Shown one piece after another: positions 16,744 through 23,201 of a stretch of 24,084 nucleotides of DNA. Source of the stretch: Clostridiales bacterium (lineage in GTDB: Bacteria; Bacillota; Clostridia; Oscillospirales; CAG-272). The translations under genes were made by a program, and so were the position numbers. The DNA lies in the NCBI GenBank assembly GCA_003522145.1, contig DPGD01000023.1, forward strand, positions 106,535 to 130,618, read 5' to 3'. The notes beneath the pieces were generated by a model. That model ran no database searches. It was not told the DNA's origin and saw nothing but the letters and a program-made list of their open reading frames with translations. Within the stretch, counting starts at the first letter, position 1, and the number at the start of each line of letters is the position of its first letter.

Positions 16744-17349
16744 TCAGCCGCCATAGAGCTTGAAAGCGGCGGTAGAAAGAACACAAACTCCCCGCTTTTC
16801 GCCCTTATAATCGGGGGAGAGAAAAACACCTTCGTTCAGTCCGGTGATCTTTGAGGGCTTGCCCTGAATCAGAACAAGAGTCGTGCAATCACTGCGGTAG
16901 GAGGGGCGCAAAAGCACCTCTTCGGTTTTGGTGGGCGCAGAAGCACCGTCAAAGCGGTAGGTTTGCTCCCAGACCACCGTGCCGTTTTCCTTACAACGAA
17001 TGGTGCTGTCCTTGGTTGCTTTGGTCACCGATTGGTGAATCAGGTATTTTTTACCCCTGAAGAGCAGGGCATAAGAAACGCAGGTAGGCGTCCGGGCAAG
17101 GACCTTTGCTGAACTTTGGAAGGCTTCATACAGCGTTGCGGCCTTTTCGGCGTCCCGATACTCCATGATGTCGCCCACATCACAGCGCAAGGCCTTGCAG
17201 ATGCGGGCAATCGTATCGGTCGTGACCGTTTCATTCTTGGAAAGCTTGGCAAGAGTGCGGCTGTTCAGCCCGGCCACCTCGCTCATTTCGGTTTTTCGGA
17301 TGTTTCGCTCTAAGAGAAGCTTCCAGAGCTTGTCATAACAAATATACAT
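16744..17349 (-). CDS. XRE-type helix-turn-helix protein with an unassigned C-terminal domain
   Basis: This 201-residue protein has an N-terminal DNA-binding domain (residues 1-66) of the short Cro/C1-like type: MYICYDKLWKLLLERNIRKT, then the helix-turn-helix MSEVAGLNSRTLAKLSKNE, then TDTIARICKALRCDVGDIME. Close relatives usually stop after about 70 residues. Here about 130 further residues follow that I do not recognise; they look like a mixed beta-rich domain with several Arg, Lys and Cys residues. I chose ATG at 17349 because GGGAGG lies 8 bases upstream; an in-frame ATG 24 bases earlier would place that site inside the gene. It heads a likely operon with topB and may regulate it, which is inferred from position only. 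Confidence 0.82.
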   Translation of the reverse strand: MYICYDKLWKLLLERNIRKTEMSEVAGLNSRTLAKLSKNETVTTDTIARICKALRCDVGDIMEYRDAEKAATLYEAFQSSAKVLARTPTCVSYALLFRGKKYLIHQSVTKATKDSTIRCKENGTVVWEQTYRFDGASAPTKTEEVLLRPSYRSDCTTLVLIQGKPSKITGLNEGVFLSPDYKGEKRGVCVLSTAAFKLYGG

Positions 17350-17358
17350 AGAGCATCC

Positions 17359-17416
17359 TCCCGACCCCATCAAAAATCATCGGGAATATTGTACCATCCT
17401 CCCTGAAAACTGTCAA
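17359..17416 (-). promoter_or_regulatory. Promoter and leader hairpin of the XRE-topB operon
   Basis: On the minus strand TTGACA (17416-17411) and TACAAT (17393-17388) are spaced by 17 bases. The short leader then contains TCCCGA (17385-17380) able to pair with TCGGGA (17364-17359), which covers the first bases of the GGGAGG ribosome binding site. This could lower or regulate translation. Confidence 0.82.
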
Positions 17417-17527
17417 CCAAATTTTACGATAATACATTTGATGCGCAAAAACCGGGACAAATCGGAGCTGTTCTCAGCCGAAAAACGCTTTTCTCTCAAA
17501 AAGATGAAAATAAATGAAAAAAAGGAC

Positions 17528-17556
17528 TTGAAATTTGAAAAAAACTGTGCTATACT
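17528..17556 (+). promoter_or_regulatory. Sigma-A promoter of rpmB
   Basis: TTGAAA (17528-17533) and TATACT (17551-17556) are spaced by 17 bases, about 50 bases before the rpmB start. Confidence 0.85.
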
Positions 17557-17606
17557 ATCCAAAGTAAGTGTTTACCATGCTTCGAGTAAATGGAGGTGTC
17601 ACCAGA

Positions 17607-17792
17607 ATGGCAAAGTGCGAGCTCTGTGGAAAGGGCGTCACTTTCGGTCAGAATGTTTCCCATTCCAACCGGAAGACCAACAGAACCTTTAAGCCCAATA
17701 TCCGGAAGGTCAAGATTGTTGAGGGCGGAACCCACAAAACGGTTTATGTCTGCTCCCGTTGTCTGCGTTCCGGTAAGGTTGAACGTGCATAA
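17607..17792 (+). CDS. rpmB: 50S ribosomal protein L28
   Basis: This 61-residue protein starts MAKCELCGKGVTFGQNVSHS, has NRKTNRTFKPNIRKVKI, and ends VYVCSRCLRSGKVERA. It belongs to the zinc-binding (C+) form of L28, with CELC and CSRC as the two Cys pairs. The start at 17607 follows GGAGGTG at about 8 bases; in-frame start codons further upstream would add residues that no L28 has. It has its own promoter. A terminator-like hairpin begins 18 bases after the stop and overlaps the start of the next gene. Confidence 0.97.
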   Translation: MAKCELCGKGVTFGQNVSHSNRKTNRTFKPNIRKVKIVEGGTHKTVYVCSRCLRSGKVERA

Positions 17793-17810
17793 CGACAATC
17801 AAACACAGGA

Positions 17811-17837
17811 GGACGGAAAGGTGTTCCGTCCTTTTTT
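17811..17837 (+). terminator. Terminator hairpin overlapping the start codon of the next gene
   Basis: GGACGGAA (17811-17818) pairs perfectly with TTCCGTCC (17824-17831), followed by TTTTTT (17832-17837). The five-base loop AGGTG (17819-17823) contains the GTG start codon of the next open frame, and the AGGAGGA ribosome binding site (17807-17813) runs into the stem. It should end most rpmB transcripts. Confidence 0.85.
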
Positions 17838-18534
17838 GTTGTATGACAGCCGGGGCGGGGAAGCGTTTCGGCAGGCTCTGGAGCCATACGGAGAGCCGGT
17901 GGCTTTGCCGCCTTATCGGGAGTTGCCTCTTCCGGTGCAGGGACACCCGGATTTGCTGGTGTTTCCCTTGGAGGGAGCGCTTTATACCTACGAAGGCTAT
18001 TGGCTTGAAAACCAAAGACTGTTCGGAAAGCTTGGCTGTCCGGTGGTCCCCTTGGCTCTGCCGGCAGGGGCGTATCCCTTGGACTTGTGGTTTGACGGAT
18101 TGCCTCTTTGCGGCCGGCTTCTGGGGCGAAGGGGAAGTCTGCCGGAGGCGCTGACGAAAAAGCTGACGCCGTTGTATATCAAGCAGGGATATGCCCGCTG
18201 TTCCGCCCTTTCTTTGGGCGCGGCCGGGGTGATTTCGGCAGACCGGAGCATTCTGGAGGCGGCCGAAGCACTGGGCGTTCCTTGTTTCAGAACCGAACCG
18301 GCAGAGATTCTGCTGCCGGGTTACGACCGGGGCTTTTTGGGCGGAGCCTCGGCTCTTGTGGGACAGGAGGTTCTTTTTTTCGGAGACCTGTTTACCCATC
18401 CGCAGGCGGCGGAAATTTCTTCCTTTCTCGCCAGCCGGAATTATCGCATTCACTCCCTTTTGCCCGGCAGACTGGTGGACAGAGGAGGTCTGGTTGTTGT
18501 GTTCCTTCCGGAACAAGGGCGCAGGGGCTTATAA
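17821..18534 (+). CDS. Conserved protein resembling the DUF6873 (guanidine-modifying-enzyme fold) family
   Basis: This 237-residue open frame is intact and ends just before a terminator. It resembles the DUF6873 family of uncharacterised Firmicutes proteins with a pentein/guanidine-modifying-enzyme fold, through stretches such as GAAGVISADRSILEAAEALG, the GFLGGASALVG segment, FFGDLFTHPQAAEI and the terminal LVDRGGLVVV. I recall this pattern from the family but could not search, so the assignment is moderate. No function or catalytic residues are proposed. The GTG at 17821 is chosen because AGGAGGA lies 7 bases upstream. The start sits in the loop of the rpmB terminator; in-frame TTG codons shortly after are alternatives. 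Expression would need read-through or another promoter. Confidence 0.6.
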   Translation: MFRPFLLYDSRGGEAFRQALEPYGEPVALPPYRELPLPVQGHPDLLVFPLEGALYTYEGYWLENQRLFGKLGCPVVPLALPAGAYPLDLWFDGLPLCGRLLGRRGSLPEALTKKLTPLYIKQGYARCSALSLGAAGVISADRSILEAAEALGVPCFRTEPAEILLPGYDRGFLGGASALVGQEVLFFGDLFTHPQAAEISSFLASRNYRIHSLLPGRLVDRGGLVVVFLPEQGRRGL

Positions 18535-18600
18535 AGAAAGGGCCGCAAAAGCGGCTTCCGGAAAATGAACGCCATACAGGGACGCCGATTAAAAATTTGT

Positions 18601-18640
18601 GGGGTTGTAAAACAAGCAGGTTTTTTACAGCCCCTTTTTT
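18601..18640 (+). terminator. Intrinsic terminator after the DUF6873-like gene
   Basis: GGGGTTGTAAAA (18601-18612) pairs with TTTTACAGCCCC (18623-18634) with one G-T pair, followed by TTTTTT (18635-18640). It lies 66 bases after the stop codon. Confidence 0.88.
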
Positions 18641-18695
18641 ACGCTGTCTTTTTTTTGCATCAGGATGGAATGTGCAGATATTCAACCGAATTTTA

Positions 18696-18724
18696 TTGAC
18701 ATTCTTATAAAACTGGTGTATAAT
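18696..18724 (+). promoter_or_regulatory. Consensus sigma-A promoter of the TetR-flavodoxin operon
   Basis: Perfect TTGACA (18696-18701) and TATAAT (18719-18724) are spaced by 17 bases. A perfect palindrome begins 5 bases after the -10 element, so this strong promoter is probably kept off by a repressor. Confidence 0.93.
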
Positions 18725-18728
18725 CAAG

Positions 18729-18760
18729 TTATATAAATTATTTATATAAATAAATTATAT
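18729..18760 (+). promoter_or_regulatory. Probable operator of the TetR-type repressor
   Basis: TTATATAAA (18729-18737), spacer TTA, then TTTATATAA (18741-18749) form a perfect inverted repeat over the expected transcription start. A second, nearly perfect 30-base palindrome spans 18731-18760 and overlaps the first. TetR-family repressors commonly bind such sites next to their own gene; that this one does is inferred. Confidence 0.75.
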
Positions 18761-18772
18761 GGAGGCGTTACA

Positions 18773-19366
18773 ATGCCCAAACAACGAATTACAAAAGATA
18801 TGGTTGTGGAAGCTGCTTTTGAAATTGCCCGTCAGGGCGGTATGGAAAAAGTGATGGTGAAAAGTATTGCCGATAAGCTCGGGTGTTCTGTGCAGCCTAT
18901 TTACAGCTATTGCACCAGCATGGAGGGACTCCGGGAAGAGGTTGAAAACAGGGCAAGGTGTTTCATAGAGGAATATATGAAAGCCCGCATCGATAAAGAG
19001 GATTTGTTCCGTAGCACAGGCAGAGCCTATATCCGTCTTGCCGGAGAGGAGCCGCATATTCTCAAAATCTTTATTATGCAAGAGCGGAAAAATATTTCCT
19101 CTTTGGAGGGTATTTATAAAACCGAAACAAACCCGAAGATGGCGGAAGGAATTGCACAGGAGTTGCGCATTCCTGTGGAATGCGCAAAACAGTTGCATCT
19201 GAATATGCTCATTTATTCCATCGGCCTTGGGACGATTTTTTCCGTCTCTTCGCCGGGAATACCGATAAATGAAATTTTTGTGCAGCAAGAGCAGGCTTGT
19301 CGGGCATTTACCAACGATATTTTGAGAATGCGGGAGAAAAGCGATGAAAACAGCGGTAATTTATAA
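18773..19366 (+). CDS. TetR/AcrR-family transcriptional regulator
   Basis: This 197-residue protein has the TetR N-terminal DNA-binding domain in residues 1-55: QRITKDMVVEAAFEIARQGG, then EKVMVKSIADKLGCSVQPIY and SYCTSMEGLREEV, matching the conserved helix-turn-helix and following helix. The C-terminal ligand domain is not assignable to a known effector. GGAGG precedes the ATG. The gene lies behind a fully consensus promoter with a palindrome over the start site, fitting autorepression. Its last 23 bases overlap the flavodoxin-like gene, so the two are translationally coupled and probably share a signal, perhaps redox or heme related; the signal is a guess. Confidence 0.92.
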   Translation: MPKQRITKDMVVEAAFEIARQGGMEKVMVKSIADKLGCSVQPIYSYCTSMEGLREEVENRARCFIEEYMKARIDKEDLFRSTGRAYIRLAGEEPHILKIFIMQERKNISSLEGIYKTETNPKMAEGIAQELRIPVECAKQLHLNMLIYSIGLGTIFSVSSPGIPINEIFVQQEQACRAFTNDILRMREKSDENSGNL

Positions 19367-19877
19367 TTCTCAAACAGGTTTTACGAAGAGGTATGCAGAA
19401 TGGATCTCCGAGGCAGTGGGGGCAGATTGCTTTGACTTCCGAATTGCTAAAAAGCAAAACTTTGATCTATATGATGCCATTGTTTTTGGAGGCTGGGTGT
19501 GCGCAGGCGGCGTCAGCAAAATATCGTGGTTCAGGTCAAAGATCGGTCAATGGCCGGGCAAGACGGTAATCGCCTTCTGTACAGGCGGCAGTCCTGCCGA
19601 AAGCCCCGAAATCGAAGCCTTTTTGAAGCGCAATTTCAGCGGAGACGAATGGAAAAGGGTTCCGGTGTTTTATTGCCCCGGCGGGTTTTGCTATGAAAAA
19701 ATGTCAGCCGGCTCCAAGCTGATGATGAAATTTTTCCAAAAAATGGTTGAGGGCAAGAAAGATAAAACCGAAGCGGACAGGGAAATGCTGAAAATGATCG
19801 CCCACTCATACGATATTTCCGATAAGAAATATATTGAGCCGATTGTAAAACTGCTTAACGATGCGTGCAATAAGTAG
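19344..19877 (+). CDS. Flavodoxin-domain protein
   Basis: This 177-residue protein starts MKTAVIYNSQTGFTKRYAEW, the flavodoxin FMN-phosphate loop pattern with S/T-x-T-G-x-T. It continues with YDAIVFGGWVCAGGVSK and KTVIAFCTGGSPAES, which correspond to the other two FMN-contact regions. It resembles the Flavodoxin_5/HemG-like group of single-domain flavoproteins rather than long electron-transfer flavodoxins. The likely role is electron transfer to an unknown partner, in the cytoplasm. GGGAGA precedes the ATG inside the end of the TetR gene. A terminator follows. No heme biosynthesis genes are nearby, so a protoporphyrinogen oxidase role is not supported by context. Confidence 0.87.
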   Translation: MKTAVIYNSQTGFTKRYAEWISEAVGADCFDFRIAKKQNFDLYDAIVFGGWVCAGGVSKISWFRSKIGQWPGKTVIAFCTGGSPAESPEIEAFLKRNFSGDEWKRVPVFYCPGGFCYEKMSAGSKLMMKFFQKMVEGKKDKTEADREMLKMIAHSYDISDKKYIEPIVKLLNDACNK

Positions 19878-19929
19878 TGCGGCACAAAACATATTGCAGA
19901 CCGGAGTTGAACAAACAGAAGGAGAAAAG

Positions 19930-19964
19930 CCGGACGGGCAGGGAGACCTTGCTCGTCCGGTTTT
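19930..19964 (+). terminator. Intrinsic terminator after the flavodoxin gene
   Basis: CCGGACGGGCA (19930-19940) pairs with TGCTCGTCCGG (19950-19960) with one G-T pair, followed by TTTT. Confidence 0.85.
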
Positions 19965-20009
19965 GTGCGCTTGAAACCGTATGAATCGGGGCTTCTGATT
20001 GGCGGCATA

Positions 20010-20050
20010 AAAGAAATACGGTGAAGCCCTGACTGGGAGCTTCACCGTAT
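20010..20050 (-). terminator. Intrinsic terminator of the Cys-rich repeat gene
   Basis: A perfect 12-bp stem pairs 20016-20027 with 20039-20050 around an 11-base loop. Read on the minus strand it is followed by TTCTTTTATG, and it lies 65 bases after the stop of the gene ending at 20115. Confidence 0.78.
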
Positions 20051-20114
20051 CCTGCATAAATACTTTATTGTTATAGTGCGGTCAAAAGCGGAAGCCGTTG
20101 TATTTTCGGTTCGG

Positions 20115-20441
20115 CTATCCTAAGAAAACCACCAGAAGAAGGATCAGTGCGATAAAAATCAGCAGCCAGTCGGTACAGCTGAGGGAGCAGTTGGAATTTG
20201 AAATGCCGCCCACATTCCCGTAGGGACAGGAGCTGTTGTTCGAGACGCCGCCCACATTCCCGTAGGGACAGGAGTTATTGTTCGAGACGCCGCCCACATT
20301 CCCGCAGGAGCAGTTATTGTTGGAGATGCCGCCTACAGTGCCGCAGAGGTTCTGGTTGCAGTTGCAGGAATTGGTATTGTCCGAGGTGCCGCCCACATTC
20401 CCGCAGGTCGAGTTGTTGCCGGAACAGTTATATAAAGCCAT
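20115..20441 (-). CDS. Cysteine/asparagine/glycine-rich repeat protein with C-terminal membrane anchor
   Basis: I do not recognise a family with confidence. The 108-residue protein starts MALYNCSGNNSTCGNVGG. It carries five copies of a unit C/Y-G-N/T-V-G-G-(T/V/I)-S-(N/D)-N followed by Cys-rich linkers, two of them being NNSCPYGNVGGVSNN-like units 14 residues long. It has 11 cysteines (6, 13, 26, 28, 33, 44, 46, 58, 72, 85, 89). The last 17-18 residues, WLLIFIALILLLVVFLG, form one hydrophobic segment that ends the chain. The C-terminal segment recalls YjcZ-type sporulation peptides, but this is only a resemblance. AAGGGTG precedes the ATG, which I prefer to an upstream in-frame start at 20480. 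It follows hprK by 80 bases on the same strand; a TATACT at 20489-20484 may be its own -10. A spore-envelope role is speculative. Confidence 0.75.
   Translation of the reverse strand: MALYNCSGNNSTCGNVGGTSDNTNSCNCNQNLCGTVGGISNNNCSCGNVGGVSNNNSCPYGNVGGVSNNSSCPYGNVGGISNSNCSLSCTDWLLIFIALILLLVVFLG
20205..20429 (-). repeat. Minisatellite of 39-60-base units inside the Cys-rich gene
   Basis: The core GCCGCCCACATTCCCG (plus-strand reading) or close variants begins at 20205, 20247, 20289, 20328 and 20388. The spacings are 42, 42, 39 and 60 bases, all multiples of three. The first two units are nearly identical, suggesting recent duplication. The repeats encode the GNVGG units of the protein. Confidence 0.9.
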
Positions 20442-20521
20442 TGTTTTCACCCTTTTTGTGTAGATTTGAGGAATCCTCACTAAAGAGTATATGAATGGGG
20501 CGGGGAATGGTTCCTTGCAGT

Positions 20522-21475
20522 TCAGTGAGGGTGGTTGTAGGCGGAGGGATCCACCCCTGCCTGCAAAAGCATCTGTTTGTTGAATTCCTCGGCCGTGTTG
20601 TAGCCCATGCGCTTCTGACGGTTGTTCATGGCGGCGATTTCGATGATAACGGCCAGGTTCCGGCCGGGACGGACCGGGATGGTGACCTGGGGAACCTTTA
20701 TGCCCATAATTTCACAGTATTCGTTTTCCAATCCCATCCGATCATAAAACTTTTCCGAATCCCATTGCTCCAAAGAAATGACGAAATCGATTTTCTCGCT
20801 TTCCTTGACGGCGCCCATGCCGAACAGACGGCACACATCAATAATGCCTACCCCTCGTAACTCCGCATAGTGCCGGATGGAGGAGGGCGCTCTGCCCACC
20901 AAGGATTTGGCCGAGACCTTCCGGATGTCCACCGCGTCATCGGCAATGAGCCGATGCCCCCGTTTCACCAGTTCAATGGCTGTTTCGCTCTTTCCGATGC
21001 CCGATTCGCCCGAAATGAGAATTCCCTCGCCGTAAACCTCCACCAAGACCCCATGACGGGTGATCCGGGGAGCCAAAGAAAGGGAAAGAGAACCGATCAA
21101 CGCCGCCGTGAAATAGGAGGTAGTGCTCTGCGTGCTCAGAATCGGTACGGCGTAGATCATGGCCGCCTCGATGAATTCGGGGAAAACGGTCAGGCCGGTG
21201 GTGAAAATCACCGCCACCGGACACTGGGCCATGAAGTTGAAGACACGCTTGCGGAGGGTCTTTTCATTCATGCTGGCAAGAAACTCATGCTCCGCATTTC
21301 CGATCAGCTGTATTCTGTCCGGTTCAAACAGATTGAAGAAGCCGGAAAGAGCCAAAGCCGGGCGGTTGGTGTCCGAGCGTGAGATATAGATTTCTTCTGC
21401 CGGACGGGGCAGATAGACAAGGTCCAGTGAAAACTCTTCAATCAGCGAAGACAGGGCTGTGGAATAGGCCGGCAT
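20522..21475 (-). CDS. hprK: HPr kinase/phosphorylase
   Basis: This 317-residue bifunctional enzyme phosphorylates and dephosphorylates Ser46 of HPr and so controls catabolite repression through CcpA in Firmicutes. The N-terminal domain (1-130) has the family pattern around RPALALSGFFNLFEPDRIQ and STTSYFTAALI. The catalytic domain begins RITRHGVLVEVYGEG, with Walker A GESGIGKS at residues 156-163 and HRLIADDAV just after. The HprK signature EIMGIKVPQVTIPVRPGRN follows, with ending sequence AMNNRQKRMGYN. AAAGGATG precedes the ATG, with a promoter 57 bases upstream. No hpr or ccpA gene is adjacent. The next gene on the strand is the Cys-rich repeat gene. Confidence 0.97.
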   Translation of the reverse strand: MPAYSTALSSLIEEFSLDLVYLPRPAEEIYISRSDTNRPALALSGFFNLFEPDRIQLIGNAEHEFLASMNEKTLRKRVFNFMAQCPVAVIFTTGLTVFPEFIEAAMIYAVPILSTQSTTSYFTAALIGSLSLSLAPRITRHGVLVEVYGEGILISGESGIGKSETAIELVKRGHRLIADDAVDIRKVSAKSLVGRAPSSIRHYAELRGVGIIDVCRLFGMGAVKESEKIDFVISLEQWDSEKFYDRMGLENEYCEIMGIKVPQVTIPVRPGRNLAVIIEIAAMNNRQKRMGYNTAEEFNKQMLLQAGVDPSAYNHPH

Positions 21476-21531
21476 AACAATTCATCCTTTACATTTCGGG
21501 TGCTTTTCAAAAAGTCCCTTCATTCCTTTAA

Positions 21532-21560
21532 ATTCTACCACATTGCTGGTTTTTTTACAA
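21532..21560 (-). promoter_or_regulatory. Sigma-A-type promoter of hprK
   Basis: On the minus strand TTGTAA (21560-21555) and TAGAAT (21537-21532) are spaced by 17 bases. Confidence 0.75.
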
Positions 21561-21627
21561 GAGCATTTGAAAAAAAGCTTTAAAAATTGTAGGATTTCAC
21601 AAATGAGCCGTCGGTTCCAAGCGGATT

Positions 21628-21687
21628 GAAAGCCGGGCCTTCTTTTTGCATACGGCAAAACCGTACGGAAAAGAGTTCCCGGCTCTC
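21628..21687 (-). terminator. Two-level hairpin after pdxT
   Basis: Read on the minus strand, GAGAGCCGGG (21687-21678) pairs with CCCGGCTTTC (21637-21628) with one wobble. The enclosed loop holds a smaller stem TACGG/CCGTA (21665-21651). The T run after it is poor, so it may be a weak terminator or a stabilising structure between pdxT and hprK. Confidence 0.5.
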
Positions 21688-21699
21688 AAAACCTTGAAA

Positions 21700-22281
21700 T
21701 CACAGGGCTTTCCCCATGTTGCTCTTGACCATGTCCAAAAAATACCGATGGACGGACAAATCACTGCACAGTTCCGGATGAAAGGCCGTGACCAACTGAT
21801 TTTTCTGACGGGCGGCCACGATCTTTCCGTCCACCGCCGCCAGCACCTCGGCATCCGAAGAAACCGAGGAGATGTACGGCGCCCGGATAAAGGTCATGGG
21901 GACCGTGCCGATACCTTTGCATACCGCCTCTATGTAAAAGCTGCCCAACTGCCGCCCGTAGGCATTGCGTTTGACTGCAATATCCATCGTGCCGAAACAG
22001 CGGCTTCCGCCTTCCACTTCCTTGGCAAGAAGAATCAGACCCGCACAGGTTCCGAACACCGGAAGCCCCTGTTGAATCTGCTCTGAAAGCGGTTGAAAAA
22101 GCCCTAAGTCCAGCAAGAGCTTGCGCATGACCGTGCTTTCCCCGCCGGGCAGGATCAGGCCGTCAAAGGATTGCAGGAGGTCCTTTTTCTGGCGAATTTC
22201 AAAATGCTGTACATTCAGACGCTCCAACACCGAGGCATGTTCAATAAACGCCCCCTGAAGGGCTAAGATCCCGACGCGCAT
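21700..22281 (-). CDS. pdxT: Pyridoxal 5'-phosphate synthase glutaminase subunit PdxT
   Basis: This 193-residue class I glutaminase releases ammonia from glutamine and channels it to PdxS. It starts MRVGILALQGAFIEHASVL, has LILPGGESTVMRKLL, the nucleophile Cys79 in FGTCAGLILLA, and the His168/Glu170 pair of the triad in TAFHPELC. The length matches the family. It begins one base after the pdxS stop, with GGGGA in the end of pdxS as a ribosome binding site, so the two are coupled. The partner enzyme right upstream makes the assignment firm. Confidence 0.97.
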   Translation of the reverse strand: MRVGILALQGAFIEHASVLERLNVQHFEIRQKKDLLQSFDGLILPGGESTVMRKLLLDLGLFQPLSEQIQQGLPVFGTCAGLILLAKEVEGGSRCFGTMDIAVKRNAYGRQLGSFYIEAVCKGIGTVPMTFIRAPYISSVSSDAEVLAAVDGKIVAARQKNQLVTAFHPELCSDLSVHRYFLDMVKSNMGKAL

Positions 22282-22282
22282 C

Positions 22283-23158
22283 TTATTTTCCCCGCTCAGC
22301 CATCAGGAGTGCAATCTCGTTTTCGTTGATACCGACCATTGCTTCTCCAAGATCCGTGGACAATTCTGCAATCAGCTTGGCGTCGGTATAGTTCGTAACC
22401 GCCTGAACAATGGCGGCAGCCCGTTTGGCGGGATCGCCGGATTTAAAGATGCCCGAACCTACAAATACGCCCTCTGCGCCGAGTTGCATCATCAGTGCGG
22501 CATCAGCCGGGGTGGCCACACCGCCGGCGGCGAAGTTCACAACGGGCAGACGGCCATTCTCATGGACATACCGGAGCAGATCCACCGGCACCTGCAACTG
22601 CTTGGCAGCCTCAAAAAGCTCATCCTCCCGCAGATTCTGAACACGGCGGATTTCGGAGTTCATGGCACGCATATGCCGCACCGCCTGAACCACATCGCCG
22701 GTTCCGGGTTCGCCCTTGGTACGAATCATGGATGCCCCTTCCGCGATACGGCGGAGCGCTTCGCCCAGATCTCTGGCGCCGCAGACAAAGGGAACACGGA
22801 ATTTTGTCTTGTCAATGTGATAGACATCGTCGGCGGGAGACAGTACCTCGCTTTCATCGATATAGTCGATTTCAATGGCCTCCAGAATCTGGGCCTCCAC
22901 AAAGTGACCGATACGGCACTTGGCCATGACGGGAATGGAAACGGCTTCCTGAATTCCCCGGATCATTTTGGGATCGCTCATGCGGGACACACCTCCGGCG
23001 GCACGGATGTCTGCCGGAATGCGCTCCAGAGCCATAACGGCACAGGCTCCTGCCTGCTCGGCAATCTTTGCCTGCTCCGGTGTGGTAACATCCATGATGA
23101 CGCCGCCCTTCAGCATCTGGGCCAATTCCTTATTCAGTTCATATCTGGTTTTTTCCAT
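22283..23158 (-). CDS. pdxS: Pyridoxal 5'-phosphate synthase lyase subunit PdxS
   Basis: This 291-residue subunit forms a dodecameric core that makes PLP from ribose 5-phosphate, glyceraldehyde 3-phosphate and PdxT-derived ammonia. Conserved residues are visible: D23 in GGVIMDVTTPEQ, the Schiff-base lysine K80 in PVMAKCRIGHFVEAQ, and K148 in MIRTKGEPGTG. The sequence VNFAAGGVATPADAALMMQLG is also a family signature. AGGAGGT precedes the ATG at good distance. pdxT follows immediately. No MocR-type pdxR gene adjoins it, but two 13-base direct repeats upstream (23202-23238) could be a regulator site. Confidence 0.98.
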   Translation of the reverse strand: MEKTRYELNKELAQMLKGGVIMDVTTPEQAKIAEQAGACAVMALERIPADIRAAGGVSRMSDPKMIRGIQEAVSIPVMAKCRIGHFVEAQILEAIEIDYIDESEVLSPADDVYHIDKTKFRVPFVCGARDLGEALRRIAEGASMIRTKGEPGTGDVVQAVRHMRAMNSEIRRVQNLREDELFEAAKQLQVPVDLLRYVHENGRLPVVNFAAGGVATPADAALMMQLGAEGVFVGSGIFKSGDPAKRAAAIVQAVTNYTDAKLIAELSTDLGEAMVGINENEIALLMAERGK

Positions 23159-23201
23159 ATTGATTTACCTCCTGTGTTTTTGAATACGATCTGATATTAT
23201 C

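Noticed and set aside
14395..17349. topB plus regulator as part of a conjugative element inserted next to tRNA-Lys
   Set aside because: No integrase, relaxase, transfer genes or direct repeats of the tRNA end are seen in the window, and the flanking genes look chromosomal.
17590..17820. Upstream extension of the DUF6873-like gene through rpmB
   Set aside because: The extension would overlap all of rpmB in another frame; the GTG at 17821 with AGGAGGA is a better start.
20205..20429. Regular repeats resembling a CRISPR array
   Set aside because: The repeats are in frame, degenerate, lack unique equal-length spacers, and encode a repeating protein motif; no cas genes are present.
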